From Sulfobacillus sp. (GTDB lineage: Bacteria > Bacillota > Sulfobacillia > Sulfobacillales > Sulfobacillaceae): DNA of 32,285 bases. Position 1 is the first letter of the stretch. The number at the start of each line of letters is the position of its first letter. Positions 6,935-14,131 of this stretch are shown here, piece by piece. The DNA lies in the NCBI GenBank assembly GCA_027343695.1, contig DAHWKJ010000079.1, positions 1-32,285 on the forward strand. The letters are read 5' to 3'. The position numbers and the translations under genes are program-made. The notes beneath the pieces were generated by a model. It was not told the origin of the DNA. It saw only the letters and a list, made by a program, of their open reading frames with translations, and searched no databases.

Positions 6935-7871
6935 TCCACCGCTAGAAGAGTTGTTGGCCGAGGCCAACCAGATTTCCATGCGTCACTTTCCGCGGGAAAT
7001 TTTGTTCGCCGCTCCGAGTCAAAAGCATTACGACACGGGAATTTACCGTAACCAACGTAAGGAATTTTTAACGATGAGCGTTACGGGCGATGCGTGTGGA
7101 CTGATGTGTGATCATTGCGGCACCAAAGTACTAGAAGGCATGCTGGCCGCCAAAAGCCCCACGCGTTTTGCTGAGATAGGGGCGCAGATCGTGAGCCAGG
7201 GGGCCCAAGGCGTATTGGTGAGCGGGGGATGCTTGGATGATGGGTCGGTGCCGTTGGACCGTTTCATTGACGACATTGCTCGCCTAAAAGCGGATGGATT
7301 GACCGTCTTAGTGCATACCGGGATCGTACGCCGGTCGGTGGCCCAAGGATTGAAACGGGCTGGGGTCGACCAGATTCTATTAGACATCATCGGGGACAAC
7401 GACACCATTCGGGACGTCTATCACTTGAATCGGACGGTAGAGGATTATGCTGAGGCCTTATCCATTCTTCAGGAGGAAGGCTTAACGGCTGTGCCTCATG
7501 TCGTGGTCGGGCTACATTATGGGGAGATTCGCGGTGAATATCGGGCATTGGAATTGATTCGCGATTATGGTGCCCAGCAAGTCGTGATTGTCGTGTTGCA
7601 GCCGATTCCTGGCACCGCCATGGCAGACGTGAAATCGGTGCCGGCTGCGGACGTGGGGCGGGTGTTAGCTGCGGCCCGCATGATGATGCCGACGATGTCA
7701 ATTTCCCTGGGATGTGCGAAACCGGTCGGTCCGGAAAAACGTCTCATGGAACAGTACGCGGTGGATGTCGGGGTTCAAAGTATTGCCTATCCGTTGCCGA
7801 CCACGGTCCGCTATGCCGAGCAACAGGACTATGCCGTACGCTACCATGAGCAATGTTGCTCTATTCTCTGA
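6903..7871 (+). CDS. Radical SAM protein, second half of a LipS1/LipS2-type lipoyl synthase pair
   Basis: This protein is about 322 residues from the ATG at 6903 (GGGAGG 7 nt upstream; an ATG at 6906 is equally possible). The radical SAM motif is C65-x3-C69-x2-C72 in TGDACGLMCDHC. The segments GVLVSGGCLDDG, HTGIV, LDIIGDNDTIRDVYHLNRTVEDY and VPHVVVGLHYG match the biotin-synthase homologue family COG1856 as I recall it. With its neighbour it would insert one sulfur into the octanoyl chain bound to LbpA. The terminal CCSIL gives an additional cysteine pair. The gene overlaps the preceding radical SAM gene by about 30 nt, supporting co-expression in equal amounts. It is the last gene of block A. 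Confidence 0.85.
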   Translation: MMATLPSLFTNPPLEELLAEANQISMRHFPREILFAAPSQKHYDTGIYRNQRKEFLTMSVTGDACGLMCDHCGTKVLEGMLAAKSPTRFAEIGAQIVSQGAQGVLVSGGCLDDGSVPLDRFIDDIARLKADGLTVLVHTGIVRRSVAQGLKRAGVDQILLDIIGDNDTIRDVYHLNRTVEDYAEALSILQEEGLTAVPHVVVGLHYGEIRGEYRALELIRDYGAQQVVIVVLQPIPGTAMADVKSVPAADVGRVLAAARMMMPTMSISLGCAKPVGPEKRLMEQYAVDVGVQSIAYPLPTTVRYAEQQDYAVRYHEQCCSIL

Positions 7872-8216
7872 TGGGACAAAAGGGCTTGGTGGCGTCTAGA
7901 CGCAACGACTGAGCCTAGAAAGATAAAAACTGATCGATAGGAGGTAGGGTGTGTCCTTACCTCCTTCTTAGGGGACCTTCGCGTGTGTTGACTTTGCGCG
8001 CTGCTTTTTTGCGAATCGCGCATGACATCATGATCCGTTGGGGCTGGTGTGGGCGCAAATACGTGAGAACGAGGTAGGAGAACCCCTATCAGGAAACGTC
8101 AATAACGAGTAGTCTTAGCTCAGCGGATAGAGACGTGACAGGGCAGCTGGGGTTTTTGGATCTTGTCCTCCTCCGTTTAAGGGACAGTAACATCAAAAGG
8201 GGGGCCATACCTACTG
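7872..8216 (+). other. 345-bp spacer with a tRNA-like D-arm remnant
   Basis: There is no credible protein. Apart from the hairpin noted separately, 8115-8132 reads TTAGCTCAGCGGATAGAG, which equals the D-arm/box A of a bacterial tRNA (tRNA-Arg-like). The rest does not fold: no T-loop GTTCGAATC and no matching 3' acceptor follow. It is therefore at best a decayed tRNA fragment. A purine-rich ribosome site precedes the aldo/keto reductase start. Confidence 0.35.
7892..7965 (+). terminator. Palindrome and stem-loop after the lipoate assembly genes
   Basis: A 12-bp perfect palindrome (GCGTCTAGACGC, 7892-7903) lies about 20 bp after the last stop. It is followed by a stem-loop of 11-bp arms with one mismatch (7939-7949 and 7955-7965) around a TGTGT loop. 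The following TTCTTA is a weak T-tract. It is plausibly the end of block A transcription, but read-through into the later genes cannot be excluded. Confidence 0.45.
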
Positions 8217-9134
8217 ATGAGAACCATGAAACTCGGAACCAGCGCCTTAGACGTGCCGGTCATTGCTGTGGGGTGTATGCGGATGGCGGCTCTCGATAAA
8301 AGCGCCGCTGAAAAATTTGTTCAAACCGCCTTGGATGAAGGACTCAATTTTTTTGATCATGCGGACATTTACGGTAAGGGACGTTCAGAGGAGGTCTTTG
8401 CCGAGGCATTCCATATGACCGACGACCGACGGGAAACCGTATTGCTCCAATCGAAATGTGGTATTCGTGAGGGAATGTTTGATTTCTCTCAAGAACATAT
8501 CCTCCAAGCGGTCGACGGAATTTTAAAGCGCCTGAGGACAGAGTATCTTGACGTGTTATTACTCCACCGTCCGGACGCCCTGGTAGAACCGGAAGAGGTC
8601 GCTTTGGCCTTCGATCGATTGGAGTCTTCGGGTAAGGTGCGCGCCTTTGGAGTTTCCAACCAAAACCCCATGCAGATCCAATTGTTGAAAAAGTCGGTGC
8701 AACAACCTCTGGTCGCAAACCAACTGCAATTGAGTATCACCAACGCCACCATGATATCGCAAGGGTTCAACGTGAACATGGAAAACGATGCGGCGATCAA
8801 TCGCGACGGCAGCGTGCTAGACTACTGCCGGTTAAACGATATCACCATTCAGCCCTGGTCACCATTCCAATACGGATTCTTTGAAGGGGTGTTCCTCGGC
8901 AACAAGAATTTCCCGGAATTGAACCATATCATTAATGAGATCGCGGAATCCTACGGGGTCAGCGATACGACAATTGTATTGGCATGGCTCCTGCGCCATC
9001 CTGCGCATATGCAGCCTGTTATCGGGACGATGAATCCGGAGCGGCTACGGGCGTGCAGCCAAGCCAGTGCCGTGCACCTGACCCGTGAAGAATGGTATCG
9101 GATCTACAAGGCACCGGGGAATCAACTTCCCTAA
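8217..9134 (+). CDS. Aldo/keto reductase (YdhF-like)
   Basis: This 305-residue NAD(P)H-dependent oxidoreductase has a (beta/alpha)8 barrel. The catalytic tetrad is visible as D47 and Y52 (FFDHADIYG), K80 (LLQSKCG) and H117 (LLLHRPD). The C-terminal GVSN and VIGTMNPERL segments match the cofactor-binding part, as in the YdhF group. Length is normal. The start may be the ATG at 8217 or at 8226; GGGGGG lies upstream. The physiological substrate is unknown. It sits between the two sulfur blocks but has its own terminator and no evident pathway link, so it may be an unrelated passenger. Confidence 0.88.
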   Translation: MRTMKLGTSALDVPVIAVGCMRMAALDKSAAEKFVQTALDEGLNFFDHADIYGKGRSEEVFAEAFHMTDDRRETVLLQSKCGIREGMFDFSQEHILQAVDGILKRLRTEYLDVLLLHRPDALVEPEEVALAFDRLESSGKVRAFGVSNQNPMQIQLLKKSVQQPLVANQLQLSITNATMISQGFNVNMENDAAINRDGSVLDYCRLNDITIQPWSPFQYGFFEGVFLGNKNFPELNHIINEIAESYGVSDTTIVLAWLLRHPAHMQPVIGTMNPERLRACSQASAVHLTREEWYRIYKAPGNQLP

Positions 9135-9198
9135 AGATTCGGAAGGAGACCGCTCCGCCCTGGGGTCAATTCACTACTAATCGTGGTCCTAACATTTC

Positions 9199-9239
9199 GG
9201 CATGCCCGCTCGGAATAGAACCGAGGGAGCATGCCTTTT
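9199..9239 (+). terminator. Rho-independent terminator after the aldo/keto reductase
   Basis: The outer stem is GGCATGC (9199-9205) with GCATGCC (9229-9235). The inner stem is CTCGG (9209-9213) with CCGAG (9221-9225), around a short AT-rich loop. TTTT follows. It lies between the convergent reductase and the leftward hypothetical gene. Confidence 0.75.
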
Positions 9240-9281
9240 GTCGTGATCGGGACCGTGACAACCGCAAAACAATTTTGAGGC

Positions 9282-9644
9282 TCACGGAGATTCTTGGGGT
9301 GCCGGAGCTTCGGCCGACTCTTGAACCCATTCGACCAATTCCGCCATGTGTTCGGTTCCTCGAATCTTCCCTTGTAAAAGCAGGCGATGGCTCTCGTGAG
9401 CTGGCACAATTTCAATTTGCCAGTGTCCCATCGCCGGAGGGCGAGTAGAACCTTGAGGGATGAGCTCCGCCCGCATAAAAAGTTGATAGCCTTCAATGAC
9501 CATCTCGTACGGAAGGTAATCCATTTTTCCTCGATTGATATTGCGCAAGGCATCGTTAATCGGCTCCAATCGATTCTCTAAACCCGGGAATAAGGGCAAA
9601 ACCTCTTTTAACGCGATGCTACGGGTAACGGATTCCATTGCCAT
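9282..9644 (-). CDS. Hypothetical protein, divergent from the DsrE3-type gene
   Basis: This 120-residue protein of unknown function starts at an ATG preceded by AAAGGGGGG. The N-terminus ALKEVLPLFPGLENRLEPINDALRNI resembles the short helical modules seen in DUF1858/DUF2249-type redox-associated proteins, but I cannot assign it. The middle is beta-rich (LPYEMVIEGYQLFM, GHWQIEIVP), and there is no cysteine and no membrane segment. It is divergent from the sHdr operon with a 142-bp AT-rich shared promoter region, so it may be co-regulated with it. Confidence 0.6.
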   Translation of the reverse strand: MAMESVTRSIALKEVLPLFPGLENRLEPINDALRNINRGKMDYLPYEMVIEGYQLFMRAELIPQGSTRPPAMGHWQIEIVPAHESHRLLLQGKIRGTEHMAELVEWVQESAEAPAPQESP

Positions 9645-9699
9645 AGCCCCCCTTTACTTTAATTAGTCGAATTAAGCGAAAAATATTTCATCAAAAAGA

Positions 9700-9756
9700 T
9701 TGTAAATTAAAATTTAGCGGAATAAAATGGGGAAAGAACCTATACCCGTACCCGTA
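9700..9756 (+). promoter_or_regulatory. Candidate promoter and CCCGTA tandem repeat upstream of block B
   Basis: TTGTAA (9700-9705), a 17-nt spacer and TAAAAT (9723-9728) form a good vegetative promoter match. About 17 bp downstream, CCCGTA occurs twice in tandem (9745-9750, 9751-9756), within the expected start of the transcript. That position suits an operator. The gene start follows after GGAGGTGA. Confidence 0.5.
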
Positions 9757-9786
9757 TCCTAATTTATCGGAGGGAGGTGAAGCACA

Positions 9787-10254
9787 GTGCAGCAAGATCG
9801 TTTAGCCATTGTGTGTTCTAAAGGGAGTTTAGACATGGCATACCCGCCATTTATCCTAGCTACCGCTGCGGCGGCCATGGACATGGAGGTGATGCTATTT
9901 TTTACATTCTGGGGTCTAGATATTGTTCATCGCAATAAGATTGATAGTTTAGAGGTGTCCATATCGTCTAATCCCGGAATGCCGGCCATGGCAAAAATGG
10001 CCGGTGTCGTTCCGTTCGGTACCAAAATGGTCAGTAGTATGATGAAAGGCCAATTCGCTAAGTCCAACGTGATGTCGATTCGTGAATTTGTGTCGACGTC
10101 CCAAGAACTGGGTGTCCGCCTAGTCGCCTGCCAGATGTCCATGGATGTGTTAGGGGTGAAGAGAGAAGACCTGGTGCCGGAAATTGAGGATGTAGTAGGG
10201 GCTGCGACCTTCTTAGACTTTGCGCGAGACGCTAAGATTCAGCTTTTCGTGTGA
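9787..10254 (+). CDS. DsrE3-type sulfur carrier (DrsE_2 family)
   Basis: This is a 155-residue member of the DsrE/DsrF-like group. Landmarks are the N-terminal strand RLAIVCSKGSLDMAYPP (C10), the AAAMDMEVMLFFTFWGL segment typical of DrsE_2, and the conserved thiol C115 in LVACQMSMDVLG, the probable persulfide carrier. DsrE3A proteins with TusA are standard partners in sHdr loci, passing sulfane sulfur to the complex. The GTG start has GGAGGTGA 6 nt upstream. It is the first gene of block B, 146 bp before sHdrC1 with a hairpin between. Confidence 0.85.
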   Translation: MQQDRLAIVCSKGSLDMAYPPFILATAAAAMDMEVMLFFTFWGLDIVHRNKIDSLEVSISSNPGMPAMAKMAGVVPFGTKMVSSMMKGQFAKSNVMSIREFVSTSQELGVRLVACQMSMDVLGVKREDLVPEIEDVVGAATFLDFARDAKIQLFV

Positions 10255-10274
10255 AACGCACCACGAAGTGATAT

Positions 10275-10329
10275 GCAGGGCTGCACCGGCGGACATAACG
10301 GGCTAGCAGCGACAATACAGCCCTGCTTT
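10275..10329 (+). terminator. Hairpin between the DsrE3-type gene and sHdrC1
   Basis: Arms GCAGGGCTG (10275-10283) and CAGCCCTGC (10318-10326) are perfectly complementary around a 34-nt loop and are followed by TTTA. It could partly terminate the DsrE3-type transcript and so set different levels of carrier and complex, or act as a processing site. Confidence 0.45.
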
Positions 10330-10400
10330 AAGCGTTCGAAGCGAGTGGACTCATAGAGGGCAGACGAGACTGACAGATAGAAGGAAGGTGAGGTAGGAAC

Positions 10401-11117
10401 ATGCTGTCGAACCTATATCCAGAAGTTCCCATCGAACGAAAACAAGAATTATTTGATCTAGTCAAGGCGGATGCGCGGTATGACACCTATCTTTATGGGT
10501 GCTATGAATGTGGTATCTGTGTTGCGGCGTGTCCCTCGGCACGGTTTTATGATTTCTCACCGCGAAAAATTTCCCAGGCCCTGGCCCGTGAGGACATTGA
10601 GCTGATCTACGAACAGATGAATGATGACATTTGGAATTGTTCGCAATGTTTTTCCTGTACGCGGTGTCCGAGGCATAACAATCCCGGTGGGCTTATCACC
10701 ATTATGCGTGAAGTCGCGGTCACTCAAGGGCTTAAATCGACTAAAGAAGCGCTGGCCGGCTATACGCGCATCATCTATAAGATCTTGACCACCGGTACCC
10801 AGGTGTCACCGGACATGCTCCAAGAAGACGCTTTTCCGGATTGGGGTCCCCAAGTCAAAGAAGTGGCCACGCATCTTGATTTGTGGCGTCGAGCCTTACC
10901 GCCGGAAACCCTACACACGACCACCCTTTCGTGGCAAGTCGAAGAGCGGACTATGCTCGAACTGTACACAATTTGGAAGCTCACAGGGGTGTTAGACATG
11001 ATTACAGAGCTGGACGAGGGATTACACGACATCATGGAAGAGGTGATGGATGACGCTCTGGAAGATCAAGGATTCGGGACAGTCGGTGGGATTGTCGGTG
11101 GCCTAGCCAGTAGATAA
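10401..11117 (+). CDS. hdrC1: sHdrC1, iron-sulfur subunit of the sulfur-oxidising Hdr-like complex
   Basis: This 238-residue HdrC-like ferredoxin subunit has cluster 1 as C34-x2-C37-x2-C40-x3-C44-P (GCYECGICVAACP). Cluster 2 is C80-x2-C83-x2-C86-x2-C89-P (CSQCFSCTRCP), one residue shorter than the usual x3 spacing. The C-terminal half is helical and ends in a Gly-rich tail. In methanogen Hdr, HdrC passes electrons between HdrA and HdrB. In sHdr it does so in the oxidative direction in the cytoplasm. A ribosome site GGAAGGTGAGG precedes the ATG. sHdrB1 follows after 15 nt. Confidence 0.9.
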   Translation: MLSNLYPEVPIERKQELFDLVKADARYDTYLYGCYECGICVAACPSARFYDFSPRKISQALAREDIELIYEQMNDDIWNCSQCFSCTRCPRHNNPGGLITIMREVAVTQGLKSTKEALAGYTRIIYKILTTGTQVSPDMLQEDAFPDWGPQVKEVATHLDLWRRALPPETLHTTTLSWQVEERTMLELYTIWKLTGVLDMITELDEGLHDIMEEVMDDALEDQGFGTVGGIVGGLASR

Positions 11118-11132
11118 AGGAGGGGAACATTC

Positions 11133-12338
11133 ATGAATTCTGTCGATATTCCGATGATTGGACGCGGCACCCAGCCCGAAACCAATCGCGTTTTTAGACC
11201 AAACCCTGACGAAGCGCCGGAAGAAGACTTGCGTGAGGCAGTGTGGGCATTGGCTCGTGAAGGGGAGTGGATTGTCCAGCCAGTACCCGAGCCCTATTTC
11301 GAAGCAACCACGAAATACGGGCGGGTAAAGAAGATCCCTTTCGAAAAGACCTGGCATCACAAGAGCTGTGGCCAATGCGGACACATCCCGGGGTATTCCA
11401 CCTCGATATTCTGGCTGAATCGGTTCTTAGGCTACGATTACTTCGACCCCCGGGACCAAACGTCGTGTACGGCATGGAACTATTACGCATCCGCGACGTC
11501 GAATCAAGTCGCTCAGGCAGCAGTCGCCATGCGAAATTTCTCGGCGGCCTACGAAACCGGATATTTTCCCATTATTCATTGCGGTACCAGTTTTGGTCAT
11601 TACAAAGAAGTGCGCCATGAATTAGTGCATAACCACGACTTGCGCCGCAAGGTCCGAGATATCATCACCAAGTTGGGCAGGCCCTTCGTGATGCCCGAAG
11701 AGTTGGTCCACTACAGTGAGTGGATGTACGCGGTCCGTGACCAGTTGCAAGCGCGGGTGGTCTATGACTTGAGTTCAATTACCGCCACGGTTCACCCAGC
11801 CTGCCATTATTACAAATTACAAGCCGGTGACGCCATTTATGATCCAGAGATCTATGGAGGACAGCGCACGGCTGCTGTGACGGGAGTCGTCCAAGCTCTT
11901 GGAGCCCACGTTGCGGATTACTCCACCTGGTATGACTGCTGTGGGTTCGGGTTTCGTCACATTCTCGTCCAACGGGACTTTACGCGAAGCTTTGCGACGA
12001 TGCGCAAGATTGAGGTGATGAAAGAAGAGGCGAACCCGGATGTTGTGCTTACGCACGATACCGGATGTGTTACGGCTCTGGACAAGAGTCAGTTTGCCGC
12101 CAAAGCCCACGAGCGCAATGTGGGGGTCCCCGTGATGTCGGAATCTCAATTTGCCGCTTTGGCGGTGGGGGCGCATCCATTTCGGGTGGCGCAACTGCAC
12201 TGGCATTCCACGGAATATCGGGGTCTTTTGGCCAAAATGGGCATCGATGTGGAAAAGGCTTGGGCGGAGTTCCAAGGCGATCTCGCCAAGATTGAAGAGG
12301 GCTCAATGGAGTACTTAGCCTGGGAAAACGTGCTATAA
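11133..12338 (+). CDS. hdrB1: sHdrB1, CCG-domain catalytic subunit
   Basis: This 401-residue HdrB-like protein would hold non-cubane [4Fe-4S] clusters that handle disulfide/thiol chemistry. The two CCG regions are recognisable but modified. The first has KSCGQCGHIPGYS, a single cysteine in TSCTAW where CC is usual, then IIHCGTSF. The second has HPACHYYK, DCCGFGF and HDTGCVTAL. So only the central CC of motif 2 is fully kept. It is longer than methanogen HdrB (about 300) because of N- and C-terminal additions. AAAGGAGGGG lies before the ATG. Gene order C1-B1-A is the sHdr signature. Confidence 0.88.
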   Translation: MNSVDIPMIGRGTQPETNRVFRPNPDEAPEEDLREAVWALAREGEWIVQPVPEPYFEATTKYGRVKKIPFEKTWHHKSCGQCGHIPGYSTSIFWLNRFLGYDYFDPRDQTSCTAWNYYASATSNQVAQAAVAMRNFSAAYETGYFPIIHCGTSFGHYKEVRHELVHNHDLRRKVRDIITKLGRPFVMPEELVHYSEWMYAVRDQLQARVVYDLSSITATVHPACHYYKLQAGDAIYDPEIYGGQRTAAVTGVVQALGAHVADYSTWYDCCGFGFRHILVQRDFTRSFATMRKIEVMKEEANPDVVLTHDTGCVTALDKSQFAAKAHERNVGVPVMSESQFAALAVGAHPFRVAQLHWHSTEYRGLLAKMGIDVEKAWAEFQGDLAKIEEGSMEYLAWENVL

Positions 12339-12362
12339 CGCTGTCGGAGGAGGACACAGAGA

Positions 12363-13424
12363 ATGGGATCGGAGCGCTTACTGGTAATTGGCGCGGGGCC
12401 TGCTGGACTGGAAGCGGCCCGAGGGGCCGCAGATTTAGGTAAAGAGGTGCTGTTGGTGGAAGCAACGGGCCAGCTGGGGGGAACCCCTTATGCGCATTAC
12501 GCCACGTTGACTCCACGGTTGGTCGAGACCCACGAAGCGATGAAGGACATGGTCGAAGGCGTTAAGAACCACCCGCTGATTGACATTCGTTATAACACGC
12601 GAGTGGTCTCCAAAGAGGGAGAGGTTGGGAACTTTCAGGTCCATCTGGAAGATGAGGCGTTAACGCGTCAAGAAGAATCGGTCGGTGCAGTGGTTGTCGC
12701 CACGGGCTTTACCCACTTTGATCCCGGCCGCGAGACCCAACTTTACGGATACTACGAGTTCGACGACGTGATCACCTTAGTGGATGCGGAACACATGATG
12801 AAAGAAGGGAAAATTGTCCGCCCTTCCAACGGGAAAGCACCCGAAACCGTCGCCTTCATTCAATGCGTCGGGTCTCGCGATCGGCAAATTGGCAATCAAT
12901 GGTGTTCCAAGGTGTGTTGTGGGATTGCCTCCAAGCAGTCTATCGAGATTAAGCGGATGTTACCGGATTCCAAGGTCTTCATTTTCTATATTGACATGCG
13001 GATGTACGGGTTCTGGGAAGATCAGTTGTACTGGAAAGCTCAAGAGGAATATAAGGTCAACTACATTCGGGGTATTGTCACCGAAATTTTAAAAAAGGGC
13101 GACAAGCTTCTAATGAAGGGTGAGGACACCACGATGGGCCGACCTGTCGAGGTCCTGATGGATTTGATCATTTTGTCCGTGGGGATGGAACCCTCCAAAG
13201 GCAGCTTAGAAATGGCGAAAATCTTCGAGATACCCCGTGAAGAACATGGCTTCTTAGGGACCATTGGCGAGCCGTTGGATACCGTCACGACGGCCGTTCC
13301 GGGTGTCTTCGTGGCTGGCGCGGCGGCCGGTCCCAAAGATATCGAGGATAGCGTGTCCATGGGTGGGGCCGCTGCGATTAAAGCAGTGGGTCTATTGAAT
13401 CGTCTCGCAAAGAATTTAGCGTGA
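12363..13424 (+). CDS. hdrA: sHdrA, FAD-containing subunit
   Basis: This 353-residue FAD oxidoreductase is the short sHdr form of HdrA; methanogen HdrA is about 650 residues with extra ferredoxin domains. The Rossmann FAD motif GAGPAGLEAARGAADLG starts at residue 10 and the second FAD segment TAVPGVFVAGAAAGPKDIEDS is near the C-terminus. The Hdr-type cluster region CVGSRDRQIGNQWCSKVCCG supplies Cys ligands. It is the electron hub between sHdrC/B and the outside acceptor. It follows hdrB1 by 24 nt after GGAGGAGG, and its stop overlaps the next start (GTGA). Confidence 0.92.
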   Translation: MGSERLLVIGAGPAGLEAARGAADLGKEVLLVEATGQLGGTPYAHYATLTPRLVETHEAMKDMVEGVKNHPLIDIRYNTRVVSKEGEVGNFQVHLEDEALTRQEESVGAVVVATGFTHFDPGRETQLYGYYEFDDVITLVDAEHMMKEGKIVRPSNGKAPETVAFIQCVGSRDRQIGNQWCSKVCCGIASKQSIEIKRMLPDSKVFIFYIDMRMYGFWEDQLYWKAQEEYKVNYIRGIVTEILKKGDKLLMKGEDTTMGRPVEVLMDLIILSVGMEPSKGSLEMAKIFEIPREEHGFLGTIGEPLDTVTTAVPGVFVAGAAAGPKDIEDSVSMGGAAAIKAVGLLNRLAKNLA

Positions 13425-14131
13425 CCTCGAGTGCCATGACTAAACCCCCTATCGTGGACGCCGAAGTGTTGCGGGAGTTTTTCGAAAAGGCCGAAGACTA
13501 TTTGACCGAGCCCTATCTCCTCGGCCTCTCCCACGGGCTCAAGACGCGAACCCAGAGTGCGTCGGAGCTTTGTACCCATTGGGAGAATTTATGGGATCTG
13601 GCTCCGGCGGGTCGCCGGGTACCCGATGCAGAACGAGCAACGTGGCAGCCGAAGCTGCAACCGCTGGTCCCGTTATTAATTCGGGGAGAGGCCTACCAGG
13701 TGGTTGACCGATTGTCGGAATTCGATGAAAAACCGCCGTGGCTGATGGATTGGGCAACTTTTTGGTGCCATGTCAATAATCCCGAGGTGACGTGGTGGGC
13801 ACGGTGGGTTTATGGGATCAAAAGTCGCACGGGATCTCTCGCACTAATGGTCGACGATCCGGGGACTTTGGCCATTAGTGACGAAACCGTTCCGGTCTAT
13901 CGAGTCGTCGATCAGGGATTTCGGTTTCTCAAGGCTTTACTAGAGAGTACGCATCGGTTAGTGGAAATCGATGAGCCTTATCGGCCCATTGTAGCTGCAG
14001 CAGTGGTCTATGGGGTGTACATGTTTACCATGGCGTCTTGGAAAATGACTGAGGAATTTACCAAAGTCTTGCCCCCATTTCCCATGGTGGTCAAGACCCT
14101 ATTGGGACTGAATCGATGGGAGGGGAATTAA
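13421..14131 (+). CDS. sHdr-associated hypothetical protein
   Basis: This 236-residue protein occupies the slot of the conserved hypothetical gene between hdrA and hdrC2 (the 'hyp' of hdrC1B1AhypC2B2). The GTG start overlaps the hdrA stop by 4 nt; an ATG at 13436 is an alternative. It is rich in Trp and Leu, mostly helical, with no FeS motif. C47 and C108 are the only notable cysteines (ELCTHW, FWCHVN). The segment RPIVAAAVVYGVYMFTMASW is hydrophobic enough for peripheral membrane contact. Role unknown; its fixed place suggests a structural or assembly part of the complex. Confidence 0.8.
   Translation: MTSSAMTKPPIVDAEVLREFFEKAEDYLTEPYLLGLSHGLKTRTQSASELCTHWENLWDLAPAGRRVPDAERATWQPKLQPLVPLLIRGEAYQVVDRLSEFDEKPPWLMDWATFWCHVNNPEVTWWARWVYGIKSRTGSLALMVDDPGTLAISDETVPVYRVVDQGFRFLKALLESTHRLVEIDEPYRPIVAAAVVYGVYMFTMASWKMTEEFTKVLPPFPMVVKTLLGLNRWEGN

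Noticed and set aside
8115..8190. Intact tRNA gene
   Set aside because: Only the D-arm matches; the T-loop and pairing acceptor are missing.
12070..12516. 148-codon minus frame across hdrB1/hdrA
   Set aside because: Proline-rich shadow of the real genes on the other strand, without a ribosome site.
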